Of a stretch of 55,813 bases of DNA, positions 53,407-55,813 are shown piece by piece. Both the position numbers and the translations under genes were made by a program. Each line of letters starts with the position of its first letter. The first letter of the stretch is position 1. Below the pieces are notes generated by a model, which worked only from the letters and a program-made list of their open reading frames with translations, ran no database searches and was not told where the DNA came from. The stretch lies in the NCBI GenBank assembly GCA_005881275.1, contig VBEF01000019.1, positions 1 to 55,813 on the forward strand, read 5' to 3'. Source of the DNA: Chloroflexota bacterium (lineage in GTDB: Bacteria; Chloroflexota; Dormibacteria; Dormibacterales; Dormibacteraceae).

Positions 53407-54276
53407 TCAGCTTTCGTCTTCATCCTCGTCCTCACCGTCGGCATCTGCCTCCTCCGAAAAGTCGACGGTCTCGCCCTCGTCCTCGACGGCATGCATGCCT
53501 TCTTCCATATCGTCGCTGGCCGGGGCTTCGGACAGGGTCGTTTCGCCTTCCTCGTCCTCGGCGAAGGTCTCCACGTCTCTCGCGAGGAGGCTTCCCTTGG
53601 TGTACGGCCGGAACTCCACCTCTCGCTTGCGCCGCATAGGGAAGCTTGGCTTGCCGGCGAAGCGCGGGTCCTGGTAGGTCTCCCGGACGATCAGCTTGAC
53701 AGTGTTGCCGTCGCAAGAGGTTATGCCTGACTGGTAACGATTTCCGCCGCGCATGAACTTGATCAGCCGGCGGGCGAGCTTGGCTTCGAGCTGACCGAGT
53801 CGCACTCCGCGGGACGTCTCGATCCCAATGGCGTCACCTTCGATCTTCAGCTCGGCGACGTCGCCGGCCGCGACCTTGGAGCAGATGTCCACGTTGGGCG
53901 GGGAATCGACCGTCGTGATCACCGTCTTGCCCATCTCCTCGACGAAGAGGTTGAGGTCGACCCTGGTCCCGCCGACCTTGAGCCCCTCCTTCTGGTGCAG
54001 CAGGGCGTTGATCCGGGCGGCGTTTTTCTTGGCGATGTTGTTCATCGGGTTGAGCTTCAGCGCCGCCTCGTACGAAGCCTTCGCCTCTTTCAGCTTGCCC
54101 AGCTCGGACAGGGCCTTGCCAAGGCGATTCTGAGATTCCTCGTCAGCTCCGAAGTTCTCGATGATGAATCGGTTCAGCTTGGCGGCCTCGTCCCACTTAC
54201 CCGCGATGGCGAGCTGCACGGCGTCCTCGGCGTACTGCGAGCGGGGCTTGAGGTGTTCGCTGGTGTCGGCTTTCAA
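53407..54276 (-). CDS. TPR protein with basic core and acidic tail
   Basis: 289 residues from a TTG preceded by AGGAG at nine bases. Residues ~12-95 form two to three TPR helices (WDEAAKLNRFIIENFG, ESQNRLGKALSELGKLKEAKASYEAALKLNP). A beta-rich middle (~105-225; VDICSKVAAGDVAELKIEG, LIKFMRGGNRYQSGITSCDGN) is of unknown type, and the last ~50 residues are almost wholly Asp/Glu. The acidic tail could mimic DNA or RNA, or bind basic proteins. No name assigned. First gene of the long minus-strand array. Confidence 0.7.
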   Translation of the reverse strand: MKADTSEHLKPRSQYAEDAVQLAIAGKWDEAAKLNRFIIENFGADEESQNRLGKALSELGKLKEAKASYEAALKLNPMNNIAKKNAARINALLHQKEGLKVGGTRVDLNLFVEEMGKTVITTVDSPPNVDICSKVAAGDVAELKIEGDAIGIETSRGVRLGQLEAKLARRLIKFMRGGNRYQSGITSCDGNTVKLIVRETYQDPRFAGKPSFPMRRKREVEFRPYTKGSLLARDVETFAEDEEGETTLSEAPASDDMEEGMHAVEDEGETVDFSEEADADGEDEDEDES

Positions 54277-54320
54277 AGGGGCGCGCTCCTATGGAGTGGC
54301 TGAAGTTGGAGGGAATGCTG

Positions 54321-54326
54321 AGTATA
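54321..54326 (-). promoter_or_regulatory. Candidate -10 element of the TPR/his array
   Basis: TATACT in the context CAGTCCGTATACTCA, nearly the same as the argC promoter string. Located 45 bases before the TPR start codon; the -35 is not clear. Confidence 0.4.
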
Positions 54327-54387
54327 CGGACTGCTCCAAGGGCGAAGCCTGCTCAAAGCCCGAACCGGGTGTCATTCTTCTGCGCAG

Positions 54388-55692
54388 ATGCGTCGCTGGG
54401 GTTCCCTCACGGTATCGGTTCTCCTGGCGTTTGGCGCCGCCTGCGGCTCCCCGACCTCGCCCTCAACGCCACGGCTGTCGCTCATCATCGGCGTCGACCT
54501 TCCTCTGACCGGACGCGAGGCTCGCGCCGCGGTGCCGGCCATGAACGGCATCCGGTTCTTCGTCAAGACCCACCCCGCGCTGGACGGCTTTGACGTCGTC
54601 CTCGCCACGTCGGACGACGCGAGGGACGGGCTGCCGAACGCCGGCGCCGGAGTTTCGAACGTCCGTAAGTTCGTCGCCGACTCGGCCGTCGTGGCCATGA
54701 TCGGGCCATTCGACGCCTGGGTCGCCCGGAAGGAGATCCCGATCGCAAACGCGGCCGGCCTGGCGATGGTCAGTCCCGCCACAAGCAACCCATGCCTGAC
54801 CCGCGACGTCTTCCTCCCGGCGGTGCTCAATCCGGCTCGGACCGACATCACCTGCAAGGACGCGGGACTCCCTGCAGCGTCAGAGCTTCGTCCTTCTCAT
54901 ACCAATAACTACTTCCGGCTGACCACGACCGACGAGCTGCAAGGCTCCGCGGCGGCGGAGTACGCCTACCGCAGGCTCCACGTCCAGCGCGCCGCGGTCA
55001 TCTCCGATCACGAGGCCTACGGGCAGGGCCTCGCCGATTCGTTCAGTGGCCGTTTGACCAACCTCGGGGGCAGCGTCGTCGGCCATCTCGACCTCGAGCC
55101 GGGCAAGGGGGACGCGAACGATTTCCTCAAGGGCATGAAGGACGCGGGCGCGCAGGCGATCTATTACGGCGGGGGCAGCCGCGCCGGGTGTGCCATTCGA
55201 GCTTCGATGAGGTCGCTCTTTCCGGCCGGCGAGCGGACGCCGTTCCTGGGGGGCGACGGCATAGCGCATGACCCCATGTGCATCTCGACCGCCGGCGACA
55301 ACAGCCCGGGAATCTACGCCACGGTTCCCATCGTCGACGCGGCCTCGCTACCGGCCGCGGCCGCCAAGATCCGCGATTTCAAGGCTTCTTTTGGCAGCAC
55401 CTCCGACTACGGGCCCTACACGATGGTCGCGTACGACACCACCGCCGTGCTGTACGCGGCCCTCGACCGCGCCATCCACGCCACTGGTGGCCGCCGCCCG
55501 GCGAGGGCAAGCGTGTCGTCCGAGCTGGCCCGGACGGCAGGGCTGGCAGGGCTGACGGGAAGCCTCGGCTTTGACGCCCAGGGTGACACGACCAACCGCT
55601 TCGTCTCGATCTTCGAGGCCTCCGGGGCCGATCCCCGAGCACCCTGGAAGCTGGTCGACAGCGTCGATTACAGCGCCCACCTCCCTTATTGA
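54388..55692 (+). CDS. ABC-type branched-chain amino acid substrate-binding lipoprotein
   Basis: 434 residues. The signal peptide ends in a lipobox (FGAAC at about 15-19), followed by a Ser/Thr/Pro linker. From ~32 the type 1 periplasmic-binding fold begins: IIGVDLPLTGREARAAVPAMNGIRFFV, VVAMIGPFDAWVARKEIPIANAAGLAMVSP, then RAAVISDHEAYGQGLADSF. This is the LivJ/Peripla_BP_6 layout. The ligand may be an amino acid or other small molecule; permease genes are not in the window. Divergent from the TPR gene. Confidence 0.85.
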   Translation: MRRWGSLTVSVLLAFGAACGSPTSPSTPRLSLIIGVDLPLTGREARAAVPAMNGIRFFVKTHPALDGFDVVLATSDDARDGLPNAGAGVSNVRKFVADSAVVAMIGPFDAWVARKEIPIANAAGLAMVSPATSNPCLTRDVFLPAVLNPARTDITCKDAGLPAASELRPSHTNNYFRLTTTDELQGSAAAEYAYRRLHVQRAAVISDHEAYGQGLADSFSGRLTNLGGSVVGHLDLEPGKGDANDFLKGMKDAGAQAIYYGGGSRAGCAIRASMRSLFPAGERTPFLGGDGIAHDPMCISTAGDNSPGIYATVPIVDAASLPAAAAKIRDFKASFGSTSDYGPYTMVAYDTTAVLYAALDRAIHATGGRRPARASVSSELARTAGLAGLTGSLGFDAQGDTTNRFVSIFEASGADPRAPWKLVDSVDYSAHLPY

Positions 55693-55726
55693 CCGCCCAG
55701 TCGGCTGAGAGCAATCTAGGTTCGAC

Positions 55727-55756
55727 TTGACTTGGGGGGCCCTGCGAGTCGATAGT
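55727..55756 (+). promoter_or_regulatory. Promoter-like sequence at window end
   Basis: TTGACT and GATAGT with an 18-base spacer, after the lipoprotein gene and reading out of the window. It may serve a gene beyond position 55813. No coding sequence is seen in the last 120 bases. Confidence 0.3.
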
Positions 55757-55813
55757 GTGCCTCGGAGTAGCAGTTCGGCCATCCCATGTGGCCGCACTCG
55801 CCGCCGGCGCACT

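Overview
High-GC bacterial chromosome segment with dense, mostly overlapping genes (many ATGA or GTGA start/stop overlaps). The gene content suggests a free-living Terrabacteria-type organism, probably Chloroflexota/Dormibacterota or an actinobacterial relative: short HisG with HisZ, imuA-imuB-DUF6504-dnaE2 mutagenesis genes, DUF2277, DUF3052, DUF1003, a PMT mannosyltransferase and a LexA box of the Gram-positive type. The lineage is an inference. I saw no CRISPR array, insertion sequence, phage gene or rRNA.

Layout. 1-2979 (minus): truncated glycosyltransferase, inositol-monophosphatase-like enzyme, small unknown protein and two alpha/beta hydrolases. 2980-3814: long leader, a 23-residue Lys/Ala-rich peptide gene with an ideal Shine-Dalgarno and a strong terminator, then hairpins and an SOS promoter. 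3815-10900 (plus): LexA-type operon imuA, imuB, DUF6504, a lincosamide-nucleotidyltransferase-like gene and dnaE2, followed by a methyltransferase and a DUF1003 membrane protein. 10914-18284 (minus): MoeB/ThiF-like, LarE, glycerol kinase, PH-like membrane protein, PMT mannosyltransferase and a large GT-C-like membrane protein. 18331-25299: unknown protein, GH15 glucan hydrolase, tRNA-Ser(GCT), SprT-like protein, DUF3052-PlsC fusion and a secreted S33 peptidase. 25296-34377: ClpB, Fpg/Nei glycosylase, DUF2277, SIMPL protein, CDP-alcohol phosphatidyltransferase, DUF998, DUF2087, DUF4173 and membrane proteins.

34417-54276 (minus) is one very long co-directional array: TPR protein, hisZ-hisG-hisD-hisB-hisH-hisF-hisI, argC-argJ-argB-argD-argR-argG-argH, coaX, an HD-GYP gene interrupted by an in-frame TAG, an MBL hydrolase, lysS, serS and tRNA-Ser(TGA). 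An ARG-box-like palindrome and a -10 element precede argC, so the arginine block can be switched by the ArgR encoded inside it, while histidine transcription may read through. hisA, hisC, hisE and argF are not in the cluster. The window ends with a lipoprotein of the branched-chain amino acid binding family.

Most notable observations: the HD-GYP domain split exactly between its two metal-binding halves by TAG-ATG with a good Shine-Dalgarno; a Lnu-type antibiotic nucleotidyltransferase homologue embedded in the SOS mutasome operon; two metabolic genes (argH and glpK) whose conserved N-termini can only be reached from non-canonical start codons; and the tiny basic peptide gene.
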